15,834 nucleotides of DNA. Origin: Bisporella sp. PMI_857 (Eukaryota; Ascomycota; Leotiomycetes; Helotiales; Helotiaceae). Both the position numbers and the translations under genes were made by a program. The notes under the pieces were generated by a model. It did not search any database, was not told where the DNA came from, and saw nothing but the letters and a program-made list of their open reading frames with translations. Below, piece after piece: positions 8,059 to 15,834 of this stretch (position 1 is the first letter of the stretch; every line of letters starts with the position of its first letter). Location of the stretch: positions 1 to 15,834 of the forward strand of contig JAJSPD010000231.1 of the NCBI GenBank assembly GCA_021307315.1. Reading direction: 5' to 3'.

Positions 8059-9978
8059 CTAATTCAATCTAAATGATAAATAGGCAGCAGCAGCAGCAGA
8101 GAAGCATCCAATTCGCAACATCCAAGCAAGCGCTACTATTTCTCCCAGTTCAAAATAGCCAAAGCTCCAGAATACTACACTGCCCACAATTGCAGCAACT
8201 ATTTGTGGCATAGCAATTGCAATGTTATGGACTCCCATGATTGTTGCAGCCTTTAAACTGATATCATAACCACCAAGCTCTGAAGATGACCGCTGACTCT
8301 CTATTCCACCTAACTCTAGCTCCTGACTTAGTAATCTGGTCCTTGAGCAGTCTCCTATAAATGAACATGACTCAGACGGACTAAGAATGTCTAATCCCTT
8401 GCTCATCACCTCATGGGCTCTTGCAATCTCGGCTCCAATAATAGCAAAGGGTGCCCACTGTGTTAGAGCCCAGGAAGTGCCAAGAACCGCCGTAAAAATA
8501 ACAGCGCATATAAAACCGTTGGTCAGTGATGTACCAAGTAACGATGCAGTGGTCACTATATGGGAGATTGTCCAAGCTCGCGAGAGACTAAACCAATGTG
8601 CCTTCCGGCCGACACTGAATCTTTCCGTTTGTCGAACTCGTATCTGAAATTGGCCAGATCTCTCCTTAGTGGTATGGGATTCCAATGGTTGGTACAGTCC
8701 AACATTTTCCGCCTCCAAATTGGCGAGTGTACCCTCTGAGACGACATATGGGAGTCCCAAACTTGTTAGGAGGGCAACAATTGCAAAGAGGAGCATTGCC
8801 AGGGTTCCGTTTCGAGTAGCTTGGTTGTGCAAAAAAGTGCCAGTCTGGAAATTTTGACTTTCAATTCGAGTAGAAACTACTTGATATTCAACTGTGACTG
8901 TTAGCGTGTTGTGGGTTTTGAAAACGGCATCTTTTGGGAAATTGTACATAGTTTACTCAGGTATCTGCAATGCATTGTTAGACTTCCCAACATTCCGCAA
9001 TGGATGCTAGAATTAACATACGTTGATATGAAAAATAGAAATGGAAACCAAGCTAGCCATGAGAAAAACTGTACTACGCAGACAGCCTTAATCCTTTCAG
9101 GCAGTATGGAAACTGTTTTCAAAATATCTCGATAGCAATGACCAATTTCCATCTTTGGTTCTGCTCCTAGAAACTGGCTTTCCTGGATTAAGGTGCTAGT
9201 TATCGCGACAGTGACACCCAAGCAGATCGAAGCAACCAGGCAGAAACCCTTGAATTCAATGTGCGTTACCCAGTTTGACCCTTTGGGTATCTCTAGAAGC
9301 CCGCAACCGTACCCGACGACACTTCCGACAAACACTATTGAGCTGGTGATGGAACTTGCTTGAACTTGTTGTTCGGCTGGACAAGAATCAACAATCAAGG
9401 CTCGGATCCCGGCTTGAACAGGTTGGATTGCGATATTCAGTCCCCATACCCAGAACACAGCCACTGCTCTCTTTAATATATCTATCGCAGCTGACTCTCT
9501 TGTAATACCCAGGAGACCACAGCTCAAGTTGACTAACTCATTGCTCCAAGCAAGCAAACTGATACAGAAAATGGTGGCCGCCGTGCCATACACTATGAAA
9601 GGCCTCCGTCGACCCCATCTGTGTGTAGAACAGTCGCTTCTATATCCAATATATGGTTGCAAGACCGATCCGCAAATTGGCCCAGCCAGCCATACGAGAG
9701 ACACCAGTGACGGATGAAGACCCAGTGAGAGCAAATATGGCTATATTAGGCACCATTAGTAGCATCTCTCAAGTTGTGATTGCAAGAACTCACTGATCCT
9801 TGTGACATGACAGTAGCCCAAACAACTTGCAATCTATGAGTTGTCAGTATACTTATCACTAATCGGGATATATTTATGTCACTTTCCCTCCAAGACCTAT
9901 TGTCAAACAGAACAGGTACCATCTACTGACCTTCCCGACTATTGGGCCCCGTAGCTCGTTGCAATCTTCGTAGAGCAT
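8059..9978 (-). CDS. SLC45/SUT-type sugar:proton symporter (MFS, GPH-like), five exons
   Basis: This is a predicted 12-helix plasma-membrane transporter of the sucrose/alpha-glucoside symporter family, likely importing a disaccharide with protons. Proposed exons on the minus strand: 9978-9887, 9833-9794, 9740-9022, 8964-8948 (17 nt) and 8891-8059, giving 566 residues. Introns are 53, 53, 57 and 56 bp; introns 2-4 have GTGAGT, GTATGT and GTACAA donors, CTAAT/CTAAC branch sites and AG acceptors. Family marks are YLLSLGL in helix 2 (residues 46-52), G-x-x-SD with RWGRRRPF (about 76-92), AGIRALIVDSCP (about 153-164), WALTQWAPFAIIGAEIA and a MGVHNIAIAMPQ stretch near the end. A CAG-type microsatellite at about 8084-8098 encodes poly-Ala close to the C-terminus. 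The intron 1 donor reads GAAAGT, so splicing may fail. An in-frame TAG lies four codons before the ATG. Confidence 0.8.
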
Positions 9979-10105
9979 GATTCTGTTCTATCTACCTATA
10001 AATTCTCTTCTTAGGCGTTGTTGTTTTTTTAGATGTAGCTCGCTCTGGCCATGCAAGGGGTTTCCCTTGAGAGTCTCCTTTGCCCTAGTTCACGCCATCG
10101 CAATG
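9979..10105. promoter_or_regulatory. Upstream region of the transporter gene
   Basis: Reading leftward into the gene, a TTTATAGG sequence lies about 20-30 bases before the ATG and a T-run sits at 10024-10030. TTTCCCTTGAGA occurs twice, at 10061-10072 and 10115-10126, 54 bases apart. No transcription start can be fixed from sequence alone. Confidence 0.3.
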
Positions 10106-10414
10106 CTAAGACACTTTCCCTTGAGATAGAACATACACCGTGAGGTTTAACAATAGCTTGCCTTCTGGAGGTGCACTATCACGAATCATCTTGAAGAATG
10201 CTAGAAAGGGAAGCCCCGGCAGTTTCGGTGGTGGATTCGGAAGGTGAAACCTCCAAAACTCGGATGCACCCCCCACCATACTGTCCCTTCCGATAATTCC
10301 TCCGTTTCTTTCATCTAGTTTGTTTTTCGACCTCAGCAAAATATCAATTGAGAGCCTTTTGAAGTGGTACCATACAGAGGGTTCGCATATTATGAGTTCT
10401 CCATAGCAACTGTC
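10106..10414 (-). CDS. Unrecognised open stretch, possible exon or gene relic
   Basis: The minus strand is open for about 103 codons from just after a TAG at 10415-10417 to the stop at 10106, although the first ATG is only at 10339. The translation begins DSCYGELIICEPS, continues WYHFKRLSIDILLRSKNK, and later has FHLPNPPPKLPGL and VYVLSQGKVS. Aromatic, Leu and charged residues are mixed as in real protein. The upstream TTAAC and AAATAG could be a branch site and intron acceptor ending at 10415. I recognise no family. The open length is not decisive in sequence of this composition, so it may be a relic or chance. Confidence 0.22.
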   Translation of the reverse strand, partial: DSCYGELIICEPSVWYHFKRLSIDILLRSKNKLDERNGGIIGRDSMVGGASEFWRFHLPNPPPKLPGLPFLAFFKMIRDSAPPEGKLLLNLTVYVLSQGKVS

Positions 10415-10417
10415 CTA

Positions 10418-12248
10418 TTTTGTGCCGTTAACACCCCCCTCACTCCTCTTGTCCTGCCCCGACACTCAATTTACACTCGCCATCAGAAAAGCCCAACCTT
10501 CCTGTCTCTCTTAAACTTTCTCAGCATGTAAAAGTCCCTGGATATCGAGATAAAGAATATAGAGAGCAGCACATCAGAAACCTTGCAGATTCTGCCCTTT
10601 TTTGGCGGTAGAATTGGAGGAGGGGTGTCGGCATCATTGGGGCAACATTCGCAATCCTTCAGCTCCAACAAAGTCCTTGGCAGTTGTGGTGATAATCCCA
10701 CCACCGCTCGAGAGCGAGGCTGCGTCTTCGGTGTGTCCAGATTTTAGTGGGATGTTTCTGCCTGCTCTAATTAGGAGCTCTCCAATAAATATATATTGTA
10801 AAAATTTCTAATTTTGCAGATGGAGAGGGGTCGAAGTGGTACCTCACAGCACAGTTGAACTTGGGGAGAGGGACCTGTATTCTACTTGGTACCAAGACCT
10901 CATTCATTCACTGTCTTTACATGTGGGCGTAATTCCACATGGGCAATTGGCAACGGATTGCCATTTAACGGCTCCATCAGCAACTGCAACCATACACAAC
11001 ACTGGTCTAACATGCTCATGAACCAAATTTTAACCCCCACAGACACGTCTACAATTATCATTTGGAATGCTATTAAGTATCCTACATGTATCTCAAATGT
11101 GTAGAGACGATGTGTTTATAAATATTCTAACGCAATATACATTTCGCTTTTTCTCTTCGCACTTCGCAATTGTTCTCAGTGATCTGTCAACAATATAGGA
11201 ATATTAATCGAGACTCCGTCATTCTCTAATATTTGACATCTCATTGTAATACCTTAGACATATTGAAGAGATGGCAAGGGAGATTAGAGCTGTTCCTTTA
11301 GTTATCACTGGTGGTGGGTGGGGGTAAGCGGGGGTGTGGCGTGATGTATCGGGATTCTTGATCGTGGACCTCAGTGTCTGCTACGACATCGAAGGGGTTG
11401 GTGTCAACCACTTTTGGACTCAATGGTCCGGCCCCATCGGCAACGACTAATTCCGACTGATTCCATGTCAAAATAATATGTAATAAGATGTATAGTAATA
11501 GTAAGACGGTCAGCGAATGTCAAAACTTGCGGGGTGAATATCCCGAGATTATGTTGTAAGCAAGTAGAAGGATCTAGATGCATAGCCAAGCACAATCAAG
11601 CATCCGCTTGAAAACTCAACAAACGTCCGATTACTGCAGCCAAGATTACTGAACCAAAGCTTGATGTACAGACCCATGAGAATGTAGTAATAAGGTGTTC
11701 ATAGAGATCCACATAAGACGGCCAGTTAAGCGACCGAAGGAAAAGTTGTAATCACTATTATCTTCTCCATAGTTCAGTGATCAGCTCTCAATTTTATGCT
11801 CCAACCATACATGTCATTTGCTATTCTGCTCTAAGAACAAATCACATGACTATATCGTAAACTGAAAAGGTGGATATTTCAGTAGACATTTATATTATGA
11901 AAAATTATAGAATGCCTAGAATCTCAATGATACTTTGCAAACATTGACAAGGGTCACGTTACGGCTTAATATTTTCGGAGGAGATTTGGAGGAGAATGGA
12001 AGTACGGTGGCCCTGCAGTTTGCAATGAGCTAGTAGGGCGGTAAATATCTCCGATGTACATATACCTATCGGAGTCAATTAGGATAGTAAGGGTGTAGGG
12101 GCTAAGCGAACAATGAAGTGCTATTTATTACACTGAAGGATGCGTCTAAAAGATATGATACTTCAGATTTAGTCTCCCATTCATTATATTGTGTATCTTG
12201 CAGAAGGTGTTTGTCTATCTAGCAAGTTCGAAGTGTTAAAGAATGATC
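10418..12248. other. Long gene-poor region
   Basis: No gene is supported here. Small open frames occur on both strands, such as 10483-10704 minus (Pro/Lys-rich, with CECC) and 10886-11104 plus (Asn/Ser/Thr-rich), but none has a family motif or linked exons. Small repeats seen: GAAGTGGTACC at about 10360 and again at about 10835, and the palindrome CTTGGTACCAAG at 10885-10896. A CCG/CGG inverted repeat lies at 12049-12074 and a CGGAG at 11976-11980. It could hold a non-coding transcript or regulatory sequence. Confidence 0.5.
12049..12074. promoter_or_regulatory. CCG/CGG inverted repeat, candidate Zn2Cys6 binding site
   Basis: CTCCGAT at 12049-12055 and its exact reverse complement ATCGGAG at 12068-12074 are separated by 12 bases. 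Zn2Cys6 dimers typically bind two CGG triplets in inverted, everted or direct arrangement with fixed spacing, so this pair is a plausible operator. It lies about 0.9 kb upstream of the zinc-cluster gene. CTCCGAT recurs at 12686-12692 and ATCGGAG at 15279-15285. The pattern is seen directly; protein binding is inference. Confidence 0.42.
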
Positions 12249-12249
12249 G

Positions 12250-12462
12250 ATGTCTGACACCGAGATCTCAGCCGCTGCCAACCTTCCTTCAGCGGGAGGC
12301 GTGGAGATCTTAAACCAGCCTATCAAGAAAGAGTCGCAGGGATTAACAGTATGGCGTAGCTCTTCCACACTGCGTGCGTCCAGCCGCACTTTATACATTG
12401 CAAACTGTGAGAGAGTAAGACAACTTAAAGCAAAAAAGTTCCATTTTTATCACCTGGACTAA
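12250..12462 (+). CDS. Small hypothetical ORF upstream of the regulator
   Basis: An ATG-started frame of 70 codons begins MSDTEISAAANLPS and is rich in Ser, Ala and basic residues. I recognise no family. A GTAAGA sequence at about 12416 could be an intron donor, which would make only the first 55 or so codons exonic. Another open stretch at about 12525-12610 (SDLVLKVTVGAYIFEV) lies downstream, but I could not join it in frame with a convincing acceptor. It may be the 5' exon of a decayed or unrecognised gene, an upstream ORF of the regulator transcript, or chance. Confidence 0.22.
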   Translation: MSDTEISAAANLPSAGGVEILNQPIKKESQGLTVWRSSSTLRASSRTLYIANCERVRQLKAKKFHFYHLD

Positions 12463-12951
12463 AGTTACGCCGGAAATTACTAAGCATTACACTCGTCAAG
12501 CTAAAATATGCACTCTGTATCCGAGAAGAAGTGACCTGGTTCTTAAAGTAACTGTGGGTGCATATATCTTTGAAGTGAAAGAAAGGATCAAGTCAGAAGA
12601 GGCAAGAGGTTGATGCAACCCTGAAAGACGCTGCACTCTGTAAGCCACTAACTATCACGAACCAGGATACAACACAGTCAGGCACCTCCGATCTTATTTA
12701 TCTGGTATAAGCTTGAGCTCTGACGCCCAAAATATTGATGGTTTATGTAGGTATGGTGTAGGAGGGGTAGAGGGGCATCGTTGTGGCACAGCTCGGGGGA
12801 CACCATCGTGACACTAGCCGGTCTTACGTTCTGGTATGAGTTTAAGTACTTTAATTAGCCCGTTCCCTCAGCTGGTAAAGAGATACTCATTATTGAGGCT
12901 TCACCTTCTATTTTGTGGTCAGAACAGATGGGTACTTCGGAGATTGGAAGT
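12463..12951. promoter_or_regulatory. Upstream region of the zinc-cluster gene
   Basis: This is the probable promoter and 5' UTR of the regulator. CTCCGAT at 12686-12692 repeats one arm of the inverted repeat at 12049, and CGGAG stands at 12938-12942 just before the chosen start. This would permit autoregulation, which is inference. An in-frame alternative ATG at 12928 would add eight residues; it has C at -3, whereas the ATG at 12952 has A at -3 and G at +4. Both frames are open back to a TAG near 12854. Confidence 0.35.
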
Positions 12952-14778
12952 ATGGCGGAAATGCATGGCTCTCAGTTTGAAACGAACGCCTGTGACCAAT
13001 GGTATGATTGGCTGTTATTAGAACAAATTTCCTTTTGTCTTGCAGATCGTGGTCTCTTCAGGATTTTATAAATAGGATTTCTATACACACTACGTTGAGA
13101 CATCAGGCTGCCTCAGTTTGCAGAAAAGCTTCATATAGTTTTGACTCCATGAGCTGATATATTGGGTAGCTTCAGAACGAAGGTTACATGTTCAAGGAAT
13201 ACTCCACAGTGTCAACGGTGCCAGAAGTCGTCAACTCCATGCACATATAGTTTTGGAAAGTTCATGGGCAAGCCGAAGAGAAAATTCAAAAATCGGCAGC
13301 TACAGCAAGGAGACTGGAAAACTGACAAAGAAACCACAACTACAAAGAGCGCTGAGTCATGTTCAGATATTGGGGGTGAGTGACAAGTCAAGGCTCTGTG
13401 GAAATACGATCTGACTGGTCCTTCAGATCGTCGATCCTCCAGTAACACCCAACAGCACCAACGTTCTGAAGTTATCACAGAGACTAAACTAGGGCTTGAT
13501 GCTGCTACTAGCAACACTTTTTCCACAAGTAACACATCGGTACGACCTGCGTTGATAAGTTCCAATAGTGAGGGGAGCAGGAAACGGTCTTTGAATCTAT
13601 TCGCGTGCGATCAATGCTATCGATTCAAAGTAAAGTGCGTGCGGGACGGCGACTTTTGTCAACGGTGTACGGGGAACAAAAACACCTGCACGTATAGCAT
13701 AGGTAATGTGCGGGAGAGTGAGGATGATATTGACCTTCAGATATCTACAAGTCCTACAAAACGGCGTCGACATTCTCTTGGCCAAGAACAGACATCCGAT
13801 GCAAAGATTGCAGAAGAGCAACAGCCAGGGGGTAAAGTGTATGAAACAGAATGGATCGGAACTAAAGATCTTTCCAACATTCCTTTTGATGTGAAGCGCA
13901 TAAATGGTAAGTGTTTTAATAAAATCGAGAATAGATGTCCTACCGAAAAACTAACAGGTGGTGGCTCAGGTCATATGCTGTCAAAAGAAATGCCGATGTA
14001 TTTACATGCTAATGGAGATTGCGGCCAAGAAGATCAACTTTTTCCAACCCCTTTACATGCAGAGGACAAATCTTTTGAATTTCTAAATCAACTTTCGATG
14101 CTTGATCAGGAAACCTCCCTCTGGACACCGATCACCGATCACAATCCACACCTCGAGACTTTACATGTTAGCTATGAGACTTCCGCTCAAGAGCCAGAAA
14201 TTCCGGAAAGCAGCGACCAAAGACTCAACTTGTCCAACGCCAATGACGACTTAGTAAGGAGTTTAGTTGACAAGGAATGCTGCATTTCTTCCGCCCTGTC
14301 TACACTTTCGAAGTTGCACGAGCTGGGGCGTCCCTCGATAGGAACAAACAAGCCAATTGGGTTGGACTCCCTCCTTTCGCTAGCCCATCACAGCCTCTCT
14401 ATTTGTGAACAGGTCGGCGACTCTAAATCATGTCCTCCATACACAATAATCATGCTCTGTATATCAATCTTGCATCAGCTTTTAAACTGCTTTAACATGC
14501 TGTCTTCTGGCATCCGCGAAAGTCATAGTTCTATATCTATGAGTATCAAAATTGGGGATGTAGCATTTTATGACATGTCATATGCTCCAAGCATTATGCA
14601 AGCAATATTGAGTGGTGAGAACAAGAGAGCTAAGCAGGCTTGCGAGAGCCTTATAAATATCTGCACACGGGATGGTGACTTCGGTGACAGGGGGACAGAA
14701 GATGGTCCCGGCCTAGCTAGTGAATACAACTGCTTGATAAAGCTGTTAGACATTGTAAAACGCAAGTTCGCCACATGA
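12952..14778 (+). CDS. Fungal transcription factor with two tandem Zn2Cys6 clusters
   Basis: This is a predicted nuclear DNA-binding regulator. Exons are 12952-13001, 13170-13375 and 13427-14778 (535 residues), or 514 if the in-frame 63-bp intron 13907-13969 is also removed. Intron 1 (168 bp, GTATGA donor, CTGAT branch, TAG) splits the second Cys codon of cluster 1; intron 2 (51 bp) has GTGAGT, CTGAC and CAG. Cluster 1 has Cys at 14, 17, 24, 31, 34 and 41. Cluster 2 has Cys at 146, 149, 156, 163, 166 and 173. Both show the C-x2-C-x6-C-x6-C-x2-C-x6-C spacing and begin ACDQC. Basic patches follow each (GKPKRK; KRRRH at about 197-201). Residues from about 360 are helical with Cys/Leu-rich segments (CPPYTIIMLC at 421-430), loosely like AflR-type secondary-metabolism regulators. 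Target genes are unknown; neighbours are candidates. Confidence 0.82.
13907..13969 (+). other. Probable third intron, 63 bp, stop-free and a multiple of three
   Basis: There is a consensus donor GTAAGT at 13907, a CTAAC branch site at about 13951-13955 and the acceptor CAG ending at 13969. Splicing joins AAT G with GT CAT, keeping the frame; retention adds 21 residues including three Gly in a row. Both products are therefore translatable, so the locus could make two protein forms. Confidence 0.55.
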
Positions 14779-15679
14779 AGTACTGTATCTAGACACTCTC
14801 AAAAAAGATTACAGATACTCAAGACTAAAATCACGGCCTAAATACTCTCATCTATCTAACGGAACTACATGGCTATTCAAAGTTAAGGTTCCGGCCTCTA
14901 TTGATGCCACACTAGTTCTCCCGCACTACTCGAAGTAGAATTGCATAGGTTCATGTCACTGTCCCCACCTACAACGGAGCCATATGTAAACTTGCACATG
15001 ATAACCTCGACCTTACCCTCCTATTATCAGGTTATACTCGTCGCTAATAGCGGGATTCTAAATATCATCACCAGACATTTACTCGAAAAAAGTCATCGCA
15101 ACATAAGTCTCTAGACTATAAGATTTTTTTTTTTGCGAGTGTTTAATTCCGTCAAGCCTCCGGGTAAGCGATGACTTTCGGTGGATGACAAGGAGCTGGT
15201 CTAGGTTTAGTAAAAGTCGAACTTAGATGACAAAAATCTAAGATCTGCTGTCGGAGTCACATGTTCTAATGAGTCAATATCGGAGGCTAAGCTAAGTTAA
15301 TTTTTCCTGTAGTTTACGGTCCAGGACCTCTCACTCTTGAAATTCCCACAACAATGGTGGAAAGCAAAAGGATAGAAGCCGGCATCCGAGTTTGAGTTAC
15401 TGTTTTGTACCACCGAAGCTACAACTCACCCTCCGGAGGAACTTTAAGCCATGGTTCCTTTGCTTCCCTCATTACCATCCTTTAGCTTTCGGTCCCAAGT
15501 TGACCCCGAAAACAACTGCCGACAACAAGCCATTTCGCTGTACAATATTCTTACAATTTATATATCTAGGGCCCTTTGACATCGAGAATTGAAAATTGAT
15601 AGTAGAGCATCTACTCCATATCTACTATTGGCACAGACACCTTCCCAGCTATCAGCCTCCCATCCTATAAACCTCCAAA
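14779..15679. other. Intergenic region between regulator and secreted-protein gene
   Basis: No gene is supported. CGGAG motifs occur at 15252-15256 (CGGAGTCA, the same eight bases as at 12070-12077) and 15281-15285 (within ATCGGAG), and the 10-base palindrome CCTCCGGAGG at 15430-15439. A T-run lies near 15124-15135. CCTATAAA at 15664-15671 directly precedes the next start codon, too close to be its TATA box if the leader is normal. Confidence 0.45.
15430..15439. promoter_or_regulatory. CCTCCGGAGG palindrome, candidate Zn2Cys6 site
   Basis: This perfect 10-base palindrome contains CCG and CGG with no spacer and carries the same CTCCG/CGGAG arms seen at 12049-12074. It lies about 240 bases before the secreted-protein start codon, a suitable promoter position. 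A binding role is inference. Confidence 0.33.
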
Positions 15680-15834
15680 ATGAAGTTCGCTTCTGTAGCC
15701 ACGGTTTTGGCCCTTGTCACCTCTGTCGCTGCTCTTCCGCTGAGTAAGTCTAGATTCGCAATTTGTTCTTTGGATCCTGGTGTAAAGGATTGTACTGATG
15801 ATCTATGTGCAGATAAGCCAGCGCTTGGTCTAGA
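15680..15834 (+). CDS. Secreted protein, N-terminal part (runs off window)
   Basis: ATG at 15680 in a good context (CAAAATGA) opens a typical signal peptide: MKFAS, a hydrophobic core of Val, Leu and Ala, then VAALP with probable cleavage after Ala around residue 19. Exon 1 is 15680-15743. A 69-bp intron (15744-15812) has a GTAAGT donor, a CTGAT branch site and a GCAG acceptor. Exon 2 starts at 15813 and gives NKPALGL before the window ends. Without splicing the frame would enter GTAAGTCTAG. The mature part is too short to name; a hydrolase, small secreted protein or effector are all possible. The neighbouring regulator and the CGGAG motifs ahead of it suggest, but do not show, joint control. 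Confidence 0.72.
   Translation, partial: MKFASVATVLALVTSVAALPLSKSRFAICSLDPGVKDCTDDLCADKPALGL

Noticed and set aside
8901..8949. Frameshift between the two transporter open frames
   Set aside because: Two introns with branch sites and AG acceptors (8965-9021 and 8892-8947) join the halves in frame, so no frameshift is needed.
8387..9135. Plus-strand open frames inside the transporter
   Set aside because: They are antisense to exons with clear family motifs and lack motifs of their own.
10836..11104. Overlapping plus-strand frames of about 61-72 codons
   Set aside because: They have no family resemblance, no linked exons and a length expected by chance.
13162..13383. Separate small gene with a partial zinc cluster
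   Set aside because: It lacks two cysteines as read. Splicing to 12952-13001 upstream and 13427 downstream restores a full cluster and a continuous frame.
13212..13565. 117-codon minus-strand frame opposite the regulator
   Set aside because: It spans exon, intron and exon of the regulator on the other strand and has no motif.
15392..15592. Plus-strand frame ahead of the secreted-protein gene
   Set aside because: It lacks an ATG start, has no motif and overlaps the likely promoter.
1..15834. CRISPR array or prokaryotic defence system
   Set aside because: There are no regularly spaced repeats; the genes, introns and transposons are fungal.

Overview
The window looks like nuclear DNA of a filamentous ascomycete. 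Three things point there: short introns (mostly 51-69 bp) with GTNNGT donors and CTRAY branch sites, a Zn2Cys6 regulator beside an SLC45/SUT-type sugar transporter, and chromodomain-bearing Ty3/gypsy and Fot1/pogo elements decayed by C-to-T/G-to-A transitions on both strands (RIP-like). No bacterial operon, CRISPR array or RNA gene was seen.

Bases 1-7556 are a block of dead transposons. In order they are: the 3' part of gypsy element A (1-1827, LTR about 1548-1827, with a decayed antisense ORF); the 3' part of gypsy element B from reverse transcriptase onward (1828-4424, LTR 4222-4424); a Fot1/pogo-like transposon lacking its left end (4425-6195); and the 3' part of gypsy element C from integrase onward (6196-7556, LTR 7383-7556). 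Every element has its right end here and no left end, and each follows the previous one without a gap. The simplest reading is serial nesting, A inside B inside the Fot1-like element inside C, with all the left halves beyond the left edge.

Bases 7557-15834 have normal composition and hold the genes. At 8059-9978 (minus) is a five-exon transporter of about 566 residues that becomes fully in frame once four short introns are removed; the donor of its first intron reads GA instead of GT. From 9979 to 12951 there is almost no supported coding sequence, but there is a CCG/CGG inverted repeat suited to a Zn2Cys6 protein. At 12952-14778 (plus) is a transcription factor which, once spliced, carries two complete Zn2Cys6 clusters in tandem in one chain. 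At 15680 a secreted-protein gene starts and runs off the right edge.

The regulator, transporter and secreted protein could form a small accessory cluster next to a transposon-rich block. CGGAG/CTCCG motifs recur around the regulator and ahead of the secreted-protein gene. That functional link is inference. The most distinctive items are the tandem double zinc cluster, the CC/GG-directed decay that spares the LTR ends, and the nested order with its testable prediction for the left flank.
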